A stretch of 32,092 bases of DNA, taken from NCBI GenBank assembly GCA_000818945.1, contig KN805384.1, forward strand, positions 349,976 to 382,067, in the 5' to 3' direction. Source of the stretch: Schizochytrium sp. CCTCC M209059. Lineage: Eukaryota > Sar > Bigyra > Thraustochytrida > Thraustochytriidae. The translations under genes were made by a program, and so were the position numbers. Shown piece by piece: positions 16,579 through 25,349 of this stretch. The number at the start of each line of letters is the position of its first letter. The first letter of the stretch is position 1. The notes beneath the pieces were generated by a model. The model was not told the DNA's origin and did not search any database. It saw nothing but the letters and a program-made list of their open reading frames with translations.

Positions 16579-16603
16579 GCTCGCTCGCTCGCTCGCTCGC
16601 TCG
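16579..16603 (+). repeat. (CTCG)n microsatellite
   Basis: Six CTCG units about 85-110 bp 5' of the UPF3 start. Confidence 0.85.
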
Positions 16604-17495
16604 GGCGGGCTCGGGCGAGCGCGCGTCCGCGTCGCTGCTGCGCGGGCCTATCTGAGTCTGCGGTTGCCGCCGTCCTTCTTCTGTTTGTTTTAGTCTTGCG
16701 CGACCCCGGCAGAAAGAGAGAAATTCGCGCTCTGCCGGAGATGGTGCGTGCCGAGCTCAGCCGCTTTGCGTGGAGCGCGTGGTGTCGATGCGTGGAGCTC
16801 TCGCTCGTAGCGCACCTCGTTACGTAAGGCGAAGTACGCGCCGAGCTCGTGAGACCAAGAATTCGGAGACGCATGTCGTGTCGTGACGTGCGGGGAGTTG
16901 AGCGGCTTGCATACTCTGAAGAAAGTCATTCATGCTTGCATAAAGAAAGAAAGACCCGTCGACGCAGAAACATAAGCTCCTCCCTTGGCTTCTGCAAGAG
17001 CTGACGATCCGAAGATGTCAATGCTGTCGCCCCGACCAACCCAATGCTTCTTTTGCGCTCATCACACGCAGCAAAAGACCGTTCTCACCAGAACCGTTTC
17101 CACCGACCTGCCTGACCGACCGACCGACCATCTGCCCATCCAGAAGCCGATTTGCGCACCGCAATCTCCCTCGACCTTCATTCCCTCTCCTCTCGCGAGC
17201 TCGCGGCGAGACCATCGCAAGTCTCGCAGCTTCCCCCCTTCTCCGCGTCCACGACGCGCGCGCTGGACAGGAGCGGAAATGGAGGGAAGGTAAATTCGCA
17301 GGCCAAACGAACCGGGACAGACGCTCTCTTTCTCTCCACGGCGGCATCGTCCTTTCCTTCCTCTCCTCTCCGGGCTGCTCTCAAGCCAGTCCTCAGGCCT
17401 CGCGCGGCCGGTCCCTTTCGGCCAGCCCCAGTCCGAGAACTCCGCGCGCGGGGCGCCTCGTCTCGCTGCGAGCGGGACGTGCACGCCGCGTCTTA

Positions 17496-17525
17496 TCGTC
17501 TCGTCTCGTCTCGTCTCGTCTCGTT
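17496..17525 (+). repeat. (TCGTC)n pentanucleotide repeat
   Basis: About six units, the last altered, roughly 200 bp 5' of the TRIC-like start. Confidence 0.85.
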
Positions 17526-17721
17526 TCGCTCGCGCAGGAGGAGGAGAACAAACGTTGCGGCAAGAGACCCCGAGGCGGCGACGATACGTACCGCCGCCGC
17601 CGGCCCGCTCGAGCTGAAGCCGCGGCTCGCTCGCAGAGGCGGAACTCGCTCGCGCTGGGAGGCATCGACGAGAGGGCCAGCGCCGCGCTTGGCCTGGCTG
17701 GCCGCAAGCACACGCGGCGAG

Positions 17722-19083
17722 ATGACGGGGTCCGGGTCCCGAGCGAAGGAGAAAGTCGAGGAGGACGAGGAGCAGGACGAGGAGCGCGAAGAACCGCTGA
17801 CGTGCGCGGCGAGCACGACGCGGAGAGAATTGTGCGGGACGAAGACGGCTACGCGACTGGAAAAGGTGTACTCGGAGCGCTTCTATAATCCGCAATGGCC
17901 CTCGTGGGTGCTGCGCCACACGGATGAGGTGCAGGCAGCCTTCTTCGTGCTGTTCGCGCTCCTGTTCGTTCATGACGCCAAATTCAACGCGCTTGGGTCT
18001 GCCAACGGCCGCTTCATTTCCATTGTGGATACCGTCAATAGCGTGTCCTGCTTTCGCAAGGGACTTCCGAAGCGACGCAGGCCAGGCATGGTGCGATTCA
18101 TGTGGGTCCTCTTTGTGTCCTTTGTCGTCAAGTTCGCGGCCGGATCAATCATTTCCGTGCTTCTCGGCGCGACACCTGTGATTCTCAAGGGGCCTCGGCA
18201 CATGGGTTCCTTCTTTATTGGGTTTCTCTTGGTGTGGCACTCTCCGGGGGACGTTGTCTATCGCTACATCACAAAATCTGACGCCGTCAAGCTCATGGTT
18301 TGCATGTGCTGCGGACTTTACAAGCTACGAAAGGCACTCTTTGCCGTCGAGTGCAGCAAAGAGGAGGGTGACAGCTTTGCCTTTGCCTTCACTCTCGTGC
18401 TTCTCGCGCTCGACGGGAACTCCGTGTTGCGCAAGGGCTTTCTCTGGTTTGAAAAGATGCTTGGAATCCGGGAAGCAGGCCAGCGTCTCAGTGTAAACTA
18501 TGTACTGCTAGACGCCGTCGAGTCCTCCTATCGCGGATTGCGCCAAATTATTGTCGAGTACATGGTACCGGACTTTTGTGTGGCTTTTCTCATCTATTCG
18601 TTTGGAAGTGTCCTCGAAGCCGACTTTGTGGAGCTTCGCATTGGTCTTTTGGTCTACTTTGCCTGGCGCCAGAACACCTTTGGCATACTTGCGCACATTC
18701 ATCGCGCGTCACTCTTCCACAATGCCGGAAGGAGCCCAGTAGCCAACACGCGTCCTGTGGAGAATGCTTTGGCGACAATTCAACAACGCCAGGGCCAAGA
18801 CTTTAGGGCGACAGTCCAACAGCGCCAGGAGGAAGAGGTTCGGGCGACAATTCAACATCGCAAGGAGCAAGGCTCTGGGGCGAAAATCCAACAGCGCCAG
18901 CAGCACGACTCCATGTCTCCAAGGAGAGCTCTTACGAAAAGAAATCGTCCGCATCAGCAATCGACGACGGAGAGAAATCCTTTTTCGGGGAACGTCAAGC
19001 TTTCAAAGGATGCCGCGATTAAAAATGAAGGCCCGCTGCTCGAGGAAAAAGCTATCGACGCCTCCACCAAGAAGATCGATTGA
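17722..19083 (+). CDS. TRIC/TMEM38-like multispan membrane protein
   Basis: 453 residues. After an acidic N-terminus there are about seven hydrophobic segments (near 70-86, 124-148, 161-180, 188-205, 218-231, 283-297 and 304-318), the number expected of trimeric intracellular cation (TRIC) channels. GSIISVLLGATP (141-152) followed by SPGDVVY (174-180) lines up with the LLLGEPP and CPCDLV stretches of animal TRIC-A, and a later GFLWFEKML resembles the TNFERLV stretch. TRIC proteins pass K+ across the ER membrane as counter-ions for Ca2+ release; that role here is inferred from moderate similarity. The C-terminal tail carries four 12-residue repeats and is hydrophilic. I chose the ATG at 17722 because the only earlier in-frame ATG (17152) would add 190 low-complexity residues. 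An unrelated multispan family is possible. Confidence 0.6.
   Translation: MTGSGSRAKEKVEEDEEQDEEREEPLTCAASTTRRELCGTKTATRLEKVYSERFYNPQWPSWVLRHTDEVQAAFFVLFALLFVHDAKFNALGSANGRFISIVDTVNSVSCFRKGLPKRRRPGMVRFMWVLFVSFVVKFAAGSIISVLLGATPVILKGPRHMGSFFIGFLLVWHSPGDVVYRYITKSDAVKLMVCMCCGLYKLRKALFAVECSKEEGDSFAFAFTLVLLALDGNSVLRKGFLWFEKMLGIREAGQRLSVNYVLLDAVESSYRGLRQIIVEYMVPDFCVAFLIYSFGSVLEADFVELRIGLLVYFAWRQNTFGILAHIHRASLFHNAGRSPVANTRPVENALATIQQRQGQDFRATVQQRQEEEVRATIQHRKEQGSGAKIQQRQQHDSMSPRRALTKRNRPHQQSTTERNPFSGNVKLSKDAAIKNEGPLLEEKAIDASTKKID
18769..18912 (+). repeat. 36-bp coding minisatellite, 4 copies
   Basis: Four in-frame 12-codon units with the core AT(I/V)QQRQ (residues 350-397 of the TRIC-like protein). 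Position 1 is Leu, Arg, Arg and Gly in the four units, and the last four residues vary. The units are Gln/Arg-rich and lie in the cytosolic-looking tail. Confidence 0.92.
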
Positions 19084-19530
19084 CCTCTTGCCTTGCTCCC
19101 TTTTGTTCAACTTTCTTCCTTTACTTTCGTTCTCTTTTTTTTTAATCATTTCTATTGACCATAAAGCTAAGCATTAAATCACGTCCTTTTCTTCTGCTTC
19201 GCTAACAATACCGTGACCTAGCGGGCCTTCGGCTTCGATTCTCCGCCAATTAACGATATGCCTATACTCAAAACTAAGTCTCAGAACTATTTACCTACAA
19301 ATCCATCTACGATACTAACCATGTCGTCTAGCTGTCCGCACTTCAACTCTCTCGCCGGCCGAGCTTTGCTGTGTCTTGCTGCGCTTTCAAGCTGCTGACG
19401 TAGTGGAGCATCGAGCACTGCTGCTGTCGCCTTTCCGGAAGACGAGCGGGCAGCGGCAGCTGCGTCACCCGTGGGTCCCGAATTCTGGCCGCGCAGGGTC
19501 CCACGCCAGCGGCAGCCAACTTTGACACCA

Positions 19531-19590
19531 GACAAGACAAGACAAGACAAGACAAGACAAGACAAGACAAGACAAGACAAGACAAGACAG
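19531..19590 (+). repeat. (GACAA)n pentanucleotide repeat
   Basis: Eleven perfect GACAA units and a final GACAG: the longest pure noncoding microsatellite here. Confidence 0.93.
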
Positions 19591-19600
19591 ACTCCCATCC

Positions 19601-19626
19601 GATCGATCGATCGATCGATCGATCGA
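19601..19626 (+). repeat. (GATC)n self-complementary repeat
   Basis: Six and a half GATC units. The run is its own reverse complement and could fold into a hairpin. It lies ten bases after the GACAA repeat. Confidence 0.92.
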
Positions 19627-19881
19627 ATCACCAATCCATCCATCGCGGAGAGCGGTCGGTCGTCCCGGCCGGCGGCGCGAGCGCGAGGACCTGCCGGCGT
19701 GCTTCGAGCAGCTCGCAGGAGGGGTGCGCCACGCTACGCCACTCCAGGCGAGGCGGGGCAAGCTAGCGCGCGAGCGAGCAGCGGCAGCACGGAAGGCCAC
19801 GCTGGAGGAGGTTCTTGGCGCTAGAGCAGCAGCAGCCGCAGCAGCAGCCGCAGCAGCAGCGGCAGAGCGGCGTCGAGCAAG

Positions 19882-22800
19882 ATGGCGGGCGGAGCAGCGG
19901 AGGTCCCCGTGGCGAAATCGTGCAGAAACATTGAACATGCCGCGGTGTACCAAGCAGCGTCGTGGAAACGCACGAGCATCATCGCCGTCGCGGTGATGCT
20001 TTACGCCATTGTGCTCCCTTATGCGTGGAACACCATGGGCGAACCGCGTCGCCGTGCGATCATCGAGGCCGAGTCGATCGAGTCGCAAAAGCTGGTGGAG
20101 GAAGCAGAGCTGATTGAGGCCAGTGACGGCGAGGTCGTAGTTTCTTTCGGCGATGATGACGATGATGACGACGATGACGGCGAGGTCAGATCCAATGCAG
20201 CCTCGACTTCTTCGTCGGGTTCGGTATCCTTTGGCGAAGAAGACGACGACGAACACGTTGGTGCAACGTCTGCCGGAGCCAATGGAAAGGTAAATGGCAA
20301 AGTGAATAAGAAAACGACGAACGAGCTCGGCGAGGAGATTTTCGAGGATGGCTCCAATAAGAGCGGCAGCGGCGACGACGACGAAGAGGAAGAGGAAGAA
20401 GAACGCCCTCTCCCGCCCGCTTACTTGCCAGATGCTGGTGCCTCGGCCGCTCTATTCGTTCTGCTAAGCAGCACCGCCCTTTTTCATTTGCTTTGCCATT
20501 GGCTTGTTTGGTTTCATGCGCTCATGTACTTTGTGCCGAGCGAAACCATCTCAGAGGGTTCCGTCATTCATGTGGTTCCCTATGCGCATCGCGGCAAGCC
20601 CGAGCTTGTGCCAGTAAAACGGGACGCAAACAGCAAGCGCTTGACCATCGAGTTCCAGCGTCAACGCTTTGAGCTTATGAAAGAAGGTGTCACGACCAGT
20701 ACCGTGAAACTCCTCGGCCTTTCGGAAGTGAGCGAGCAAGTGGACACCGAAGACGAAGACCTCTTGTTGCAAAAGCTGAGCGAGGAAGAGCGCAAATCGT
20801 GCGAATCCAAGACTAATGCAGCACTCGAGCGGCATGGCGCCTTTGCTCCAATCATCGCGCGCGTGGACGCGCCTCTTGAGAGCTACGTAGAGTCTCGCGG
20901 CTTGAGCAGCCAAGCTGAAGTTGCGAAGCAGCGTGCGCGCTACGGCGTGAATGTGCTCGAGATGGAACCGAAGACAATTCCTGCGCTCATCAAAGAGCAG
21001 CTGCTTGCGCCTTTGGCTATCTTTCAATTCTTTTCCGCGGCCCTCTGGCTCATGGACGAGTACTGGCAGTACACCATTTTCAACCTCATTACCATTTTCA
21101 TGATGGAGGGCATGACTGCCTTCCAGCGCCATCGTACCCTGAAAACGCTCAAGGGTCTGGCCCCCAAGCCATACGAGCTTCCTGCTTTTCGCGCAGGCCG
21201 CTGGATCCAGGTCAAGACGACGGATCTTTTGCCGGGAGACCTCATCTCTCTGAGCTCCTCTTCGCATTCGGTGGCGCTCGATTCCAAAGTGAAGAAGCAG
21301 GGCGATGAGGATGACTCCGAGGCTGAGGCGGCCGCCAAGAAGCAGGCCGCCGAGGCCGCCAAGGCGCGGCGTCGTGGCACTGATGCGGTGCCGTGCGACT
21401 GCGTCATCCTCCATGGTAGTGCTGTGGTCAACGAGGCGACCCTCACGGGCGAATCTGTGCCGCAGATGAAGGATGCTCTCAAGTCCACAAGTAATGCTGA
21501 CATGAACTCGAATCTGGATCTCCAGGGCCGCGACCGCGTCCACGTGCTCTTTTCAGGCACGACGATCATCTCGTCGACACCTGGCGAGGAGTCGGACAAG
21601 TCGTTTCCGCCGCCGCCGGATGGCGGCTGCCTTTGCTACGTGCTGCGTACTGGCTTTGGTTCCTCGCAAGGCGAACTGATGCAGATGATTGAATTCTCCA
21701 CCGAGTCCGTCTCTGCGGATTCCAAGGAGACTGGGATCGCGCTTTTTGTGCTGCTCATGTTCGCGCTCGTCAGCGCCGGCTACGTGTTCAAGCAGGGTAT
21801 GGAGCGAGGCGATAGGACGACCCACGAACTTTTGCTCAAGTGCGTTATCATCTTGACGAGCGTTGTGCCGCGTCAATTGCCCGTGCAGATGGCGCTCGCG
21901 GTGAACCATGCCCTCATTACCCTTATGCGCGAGGGTGTCTTCTGTACTGAGCCCTTCCGCGTCCCTTACTCGGGCAAGATCACGCACTGTCTATTTGACA
22001 AGACGGGAACGCTCACCACGGATGAGCTTGTGCCCGTCGGCGTTGTGAACGCTACGGACAAGAACGCAGCCAAGTTTGGCCCGGGTGTTGAGGTCAAATC
22101 TCTTCTTTCGGCGGTGCGCGATGCGAGCAAGGATGCGACCATGGTGTTGGCCGCCTGCCACTCGCTCGTTGCTATGCCCGAGGACGGAAACAGCAGTGAC
22201 AAAGCTGCTGCTACCGGCAAGGATGCCGTTCCTGAGCTCCTCGGCGACCCCATCGAACTTGCAGCCATGCGCGGCGTGGAGTGGGGATTCGACCCCAAGA
22301 CGCAGCGCGCCAAACCCGGAGATTGGCACATTCTAGAGCAGGCGCTCGCCAAGGTGCAAGCCAAGCTAAAGGAACAGGAAGACTCGCTGTCGGCGCCGGC
22401 GTCTGGCCAAGGTGCTGCGCCGAGCGGCGCGGCGAAGAAAGCGATCGAGGAACAGATTGCTTCTCACAAGACCAAGGTGGGCAAGCTCAAGGAAAGCATT
22501 AAGAAGTCGAAGGAGCGTGCAAGCAAGAGCCCGCTTCAGAGCATCAAGATTCTCGAGCGCTTTCACTTTTCCTCCAAGCTACAGCGTATGAGCGTGGTTT
22601 GCAAACTGCAGACGAGCGGCTCGAGTGAGATGGGCAGCACCCCGTACTGCCTGGTAAAGGGATCGCCAGAGGCCGTGAGCAAGCTCCTGCGCGAAGGTGC
22701 GAGGCCCGAATGGTATCGCACGACGTACCGTACGCTAGCAGAAGCGGGTATGCGCGTGCTTGCGCTTGCGTACAAGCGATGCGCCGAGAACACGGACGTT

Positions 22801-24966
22801 GCGACCCTTGCCCGCGATGAGGCTGAGCGCGATCTTGAGTTTGCAGGCTTTATCGCTTTTGAATGCCGCACTCGCGGAGACTCGGCCATGGTCATTCGCT
22901 CGCTACGGGAAGCTGACCACCGCGTGGCCATGCTCACTGGCGATGCCCCCCTCACGGCGCTCCACGTAGCACGCATCACGAACATTTGCGGCGACCCTCA
23001 ACGACGCGACAACCCGCCCCTTTTGCTCACCGAGCTCGCCGACGGTAAAGTGGAGTGGGTTGGCGCCGTGGGCGACGAAAAGGAGGCCACGCACATTGCC
23101 TTTGAGGCAAGCACGGTCCCTACTCTCGCCGAAAAGCACGACTTGCTGACGACGGAAGACGCCATGCTCACAGCTGTGCGGCAGAGCCAGGGTCAGCTGT
23201 GGCGCTATGTGGATCGGATCCAGGTTTTTGCTCGGATGTCGCCCCAGGGCAAGGCCAAGGTGATTCGCATGATCCAGCAGTTCCAGGACACGGACAAGAA
23301 CATCGAGACCGAATCGTTTGTGCCCTCGAATCAGACCAAGTTTGTGCTCATGTGCGGCGATGGTGGCAACGACGTTGGCGCTCTCAAGCAAGCCGACGTC
23401 GGTCTCGCGCTTCTCTCGGGCTACGGAAACGCCAACACTGACGGTGGCGTTGCTTCTGGTGCCGGTGGAGATGGCGAGGACGACGAGAATGGCGCGAGCC
23501 CTGAGGAACAGCTCAACGAGCGCACCGCGGAGATGAAGGCTCGCGCCAAGCTTGCCAACAAGGAGCGCAAGGAGGAGCTCGCGGTCAAGAAGAAGGAAGT
23601 CATGGGCAAGCAGCAGGAGTTGATGGCAGAGGAAATGCGGCTCGCGGAAGAGCGTGGCGAGACCGGTGTCATGGTGCAGTTTAACATTGTCAAGAAGGTG
23701 ACCATGAGGCTGCGCGCGGAGCTGATGAAAGAGAACGAGCTCATCAATCGCAAGTACGCCGCAATCCTGAATAAGAATCCCGACGAGGACGACGACAAGG
23801 ATCCTACTGAAATGGCGCTGGAGGCGCTCGATGACCCGAACGCTCTTCCCGTGGTGCGGCCCGGTGACGCCTCCGTTGCGGCGCCTTTTACTGCACGCGT
23901 GCCTTCGATTCGGAGCGCGATCCAGCTCATTCGCCAGGGTCGATGCACGCTGCTGAGCGCACTTCAGCAGCAGCAGATCATGTGTCTCGAATGCGTCATC
24001 AGCGCCTACTGCCTTGCGGCGCTCTCTCTCGAGGGAGCCCGCTCTTCGGAGCGGCAGATGATGGCCTCAAGCTGGCTGCTCATGTCCGCATCGCTAGCTT
24101 TTTCGTACTCGACGCCGGTTGAGAAGATGCACCCTGTGCGCCCTGTACGCTCGCTCTTCCACCCTTCAATTGCGATCAGCGTTCTCGGTCAGGCTGCCAT
24201 TCACCTCTTTTGCCTTTCGACCGCGGTGACGCTGGCCAAGGAGGCCATGGGCGAGGAAAAGTTGCAAGAAGTCATTCGCTTCAACCGCAGGGTCAGTCGC
24301 GGGCTGGAGAAGCAGATGGAGGAGTCGGAGGGCACCCTTGACGCGATGGCGGATATCATGCTCATGTGGCAGACACCGTTTATGCCGAATCTGATGAACA
24401 CGGTCATCTTTCTGGTAGAGACTTCTCAGATGATGGCCGTTCTTTTCGTAGGGTACAAGGGCCGCCCTTGGATGCTCGGTCTGCTCGAGAATACCGCGCT
24501 CTCGCTTTCCTTGTTCTTGTGCATCGGATGTCTCATCTTTGCAGCGTGGGAGGTGAGCCCCACGGTAAACCGACTGATCCATTTGCATCCGTTTCCCGAC
24601 GACGAGTTCCGCTACAAGATTTTCGGTCTGGTCCTGACGACTCTCTTTGGCACATTTGCCTGGGATCGACTCGTGACGGCAATCTTCGCGCCCCGAGTTT
24701 TTGGCGCCATGGTGCAGCAGGCCCGCGAAACGACGCTTGCGGACTTTGTGCCCATGCTGCGCACTTTCGTCAAGGTGCTGACGGGCTTTGTGTTGCTTTC
24801 GACAGGTAACCCGCTCATTTGGGCAGGTGCCTACTGGGCCTGGGGCAAGTACAAGGCGTTTCTTGAGCAGCAAGAAGCAGCTGATCTCGAGGCGAAGCGC
24901 GCGCAAAAGAAGAAGGCAAAGGCATTGCAGGGCAAGGCGGCGTCGTCAAAGACTGCCGCAAACTGA
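19882..24966 (+). CDS. ATP13A1: P5A-type ATPase (ATP13A1/Spf1 family)
   Basis: 1694 residues; the family is usually about 1150-1250. P-type ATPase marks in order: LTGES (521-525), TM4 with VVPRQLPVQM, DKTGT (706-710, D706 phosphorylated), VKGSPEAV, LTGDAPLTALHVA and GDGGNDVGALKQAD (from 1159). CTEPFRVPYSGK before DKTGT, and GDASVAAPFT with QGRCTLLSALQ before the last membrane segments, are P5A-specific. Known P5A enzymes sit in the ER membrane and pull mislocalised mitochondrial tail-anchored or moderately hydrophobic helices out of it. The extra length comes from an acidic N-terminal stretch (about 85-180), a coiled-coil insert in the nucleotide domain (about 818-880) and a long charged insert after the GDGGND motif (about 1185-1330, where the family's arm region lies). 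The TM4 signature is altered (see findings). The ATG at 19882 has the context CAAGATGG. Confidence 0.92.
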   Translation: MAGGAAEVPVAKSCRNIEHAAVYQAASWKRTSIIAVAVMLYAIVLPYAWNTMGEPRRRAIIEAESIESQKLVEEAELIEASDGEVVVSFGDDDDDDDDDGEVRSNAASTSSSGSVSFGEEDDDEHVGATSAGANGKVNGKVNKKTTNELGEEIFEDGSNKSGSGDDDEEEEEEERPLPPAYLPDAGASAALFVLLSSTALFHLLCHWLVWFHALMYFVPSETISEGSVIHVVPYAHRGKPELVPVKRDANSKRLTIEFQRQRFELMKEGVTTSTVKLLGLSEVSEQVDTEDEDLLLQKLSEEERKSCESKTNAALERHGAFAPIIARVDAPLESYVESRGLSSQAEVAKQRARYGVNVLEMEPKTIPALIKEQLLAPLAIFQFFSAALWLMDEYWQYTIFNLITIFMMEGMTAFQRHRTLKTLKGLAPKPYELPAFRAGRWIQVKTTDLLPGDLISLSSSSHSVALDSKVKKQGDEDDSEAEAAAKKQAAEAAKARRRGTDAVPCDCVILHGSAVVNEATLTGESVPQMKDALKSTSNADMNSNLDLQGRDRVHVLFSGTTIISSTPGEESDKSFPPPPDGGCLCYVLRTGFGSSQGELMQMIEFSTESVSADSKETGIALFVLLMFALVSAGYVFKQGMERGDRTTHELLLKCVIILTSVVPRQLPVQMALAVNHALITLMREGVFCTEPFRVPYSGKITHCLFDKTGTLTTDELVPVGVVNATDKNAAKFGPGVEVKSLLSAVRDASKDATMVLAACHSLVAMPEDGNSSDKAAATGKDAVPELLGDPIELAAMRGVEWGFDPKTQRAKPGDWHILEQALAKVQAKLKEQEDSLSAPASGQGAAPSGAAKKAIEEQIASHKTKVGKLKESIKKSKERASKSPLQSIKILERFHFSSKLQRMSVVCKLQTSGSSEMGSTPYCLVKGSPEAVSKLLREGARPEWYRTTYRTLAEAGMRVLALAYKRCAENTDVATLARDEAERDLEFAGFIAFECRTRGDSAMVIRSLREADHRVAMLTGDAPLTALHVARITNICGDPQRRDNPPLLLTELADGKVEWVGAVGDEKEATHIAFEASTVPTLAEKHDLLTTEDAMLTAVRQSQGQLWRYVDRIQVFARMSPQGKAKVIRMIQQFQDTDKNIETESFVPSNQTKFVLMCGDGGNDVGALKQADVGLALLSGYGNANTDGGVASGAGGDGEDDENGASPEEQLNERTAEMKARAKLANKERKEELAVKKKEVMGKQQELMAEEMRLAEERGETGVMVQFNIVKKVTMRLRAELMKENELINRKYAAILNKNPDEDDDKDPTEMALEALDDPNALPVVRPGDASVAAPFTARVPSIRSAIQLIRQGRCTLLSALQQQQIMCLECVISAYCLAALSLEGARSSERQMMASSWLLMSASLAFSYSTPVEKMHPVRPVRSLFHPSIAISVLGQAAIHLFCLSTAVTLAKEAMGEEKLQEVIRFNRRVSRGLEKQMEESEGTLDAMADIMLMWQTPFMPNLMNTVIFLVETSQMMAVLFVGYKGRPWMLGLLENTALSLSLFLCIGCLIFAAWEVSPTVNRLIHLHPFPDDEFRYKIFGLVLTTLFGTFAWDRLVTAIFAPRVFGAMVQQARETTLADFVPMLRTFVKVLTGFVLLSTGNPLIWAGAYWAWGKYKAFLEQQEAADLEAKRAQKKKAKALQGKAASSKTAAN

Positions 24967-25349
24967 GTCGTGGATGCTTGTTAGAAGTTTGCCTCTAACT
25001 GTGTTCTGTTTTGATTTTTTTGCGGGGGAGAAGGCGGGAGAGGGCAACGGAGCTTGCCAATCGTGGCGTGGCTTATTCAAACTACCGACGCCGTCACAGG
25101 ACAAGCACGTTGGTCCTTTTTTCTCTTTCTAAAAAAATTCTCGTTGTAGGCCAATCTAAACCAGTAAAATGAGGAAATGCATCAGATCAGATCAATCAAT
25201 CAAACCTATCAGAAGTACAAAAAGGCAAAAAAGAATGCCTTTTTCTTGTCGAGAAAAGCGGCTGGCTTTGTCAGCACCTGATTTATGTATGTGTCTTTGC
25301 ATGCAAAACGAATGACAGCGGCCGGTGGCGTCAACGTTGCACACAATGT
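24967..25349. other. Convergent 3' intergenic region
   Basis: 383 bp between the stops of the P5A gene and the RING gene. It is AT-rich, with T-runs and A-runs (for example near 25014-25020 and 25131-25137), and must contain the 3' ends of both transcripts. Apart from an ATCAG/ATCA-type patch near 25182-25202 it has no simple repeats. Confidence 0.6.

Larger units (their letters stand above)
16497..17721. promoter_or_regulatory. Divergent promoter region (UPF3 / TRIC-like)
   Basis: 1.2 kb between two genes read outward, so it should carry both promoters and both leaders. It holds (CTCG)n at 16579-16603, CCGA units near 17114-17128 and (TCGTC)n at 17496-17525. The 17152-17721 part is open in frame with the TRIC-like gene for 190 codons, but its Arg/Ser/Ala-rich translation has no recognisable domain and I treat it as leader. 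I see no clear TATA box. Confidence 0.6.
19084..19881. other. Intergenic region 5' of P5A ATPase
   Basis: The first 250 bp are AT-richer 3' flank. The second half is promoter or leader of the P5A gene, with (GACAA)n, (GATC)n and, just before the start, a GCAGCAGCAGCC-type repeat at 19827-19862. I see no RNA gene. Confidence 0.6.

Noticed and set aside
16497..16874. Upstream extension of the UPF3 frame by 126 codons
   Set aside because: The stretch is built from CTCG and CGCACG repeats and has no domain. The ATG at 16496 has a better context.
17152..17721. Upstream extension of the TRIC-like frame by 190 codons
   Set aside because: Arg/Ser/Ala-rich low complexity with a pentanucleotide repeat and no targeting signal. 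It is treated as leader and promoter, though not fully excluded.
19205..19255. tRNA-like T-loop (GGCTTCGATTC)
   Set aside because: The bases on either side do not pair into a T-stem, and no acceptor, D or anticodon stem can be drawn on either strand.
20551..21599. Minus-strand frames of 191 and 330 codons inside the P5A gene
   Set aside because: The plus frame carries all P-type ATPase motifs. The reverse frames show no domain.
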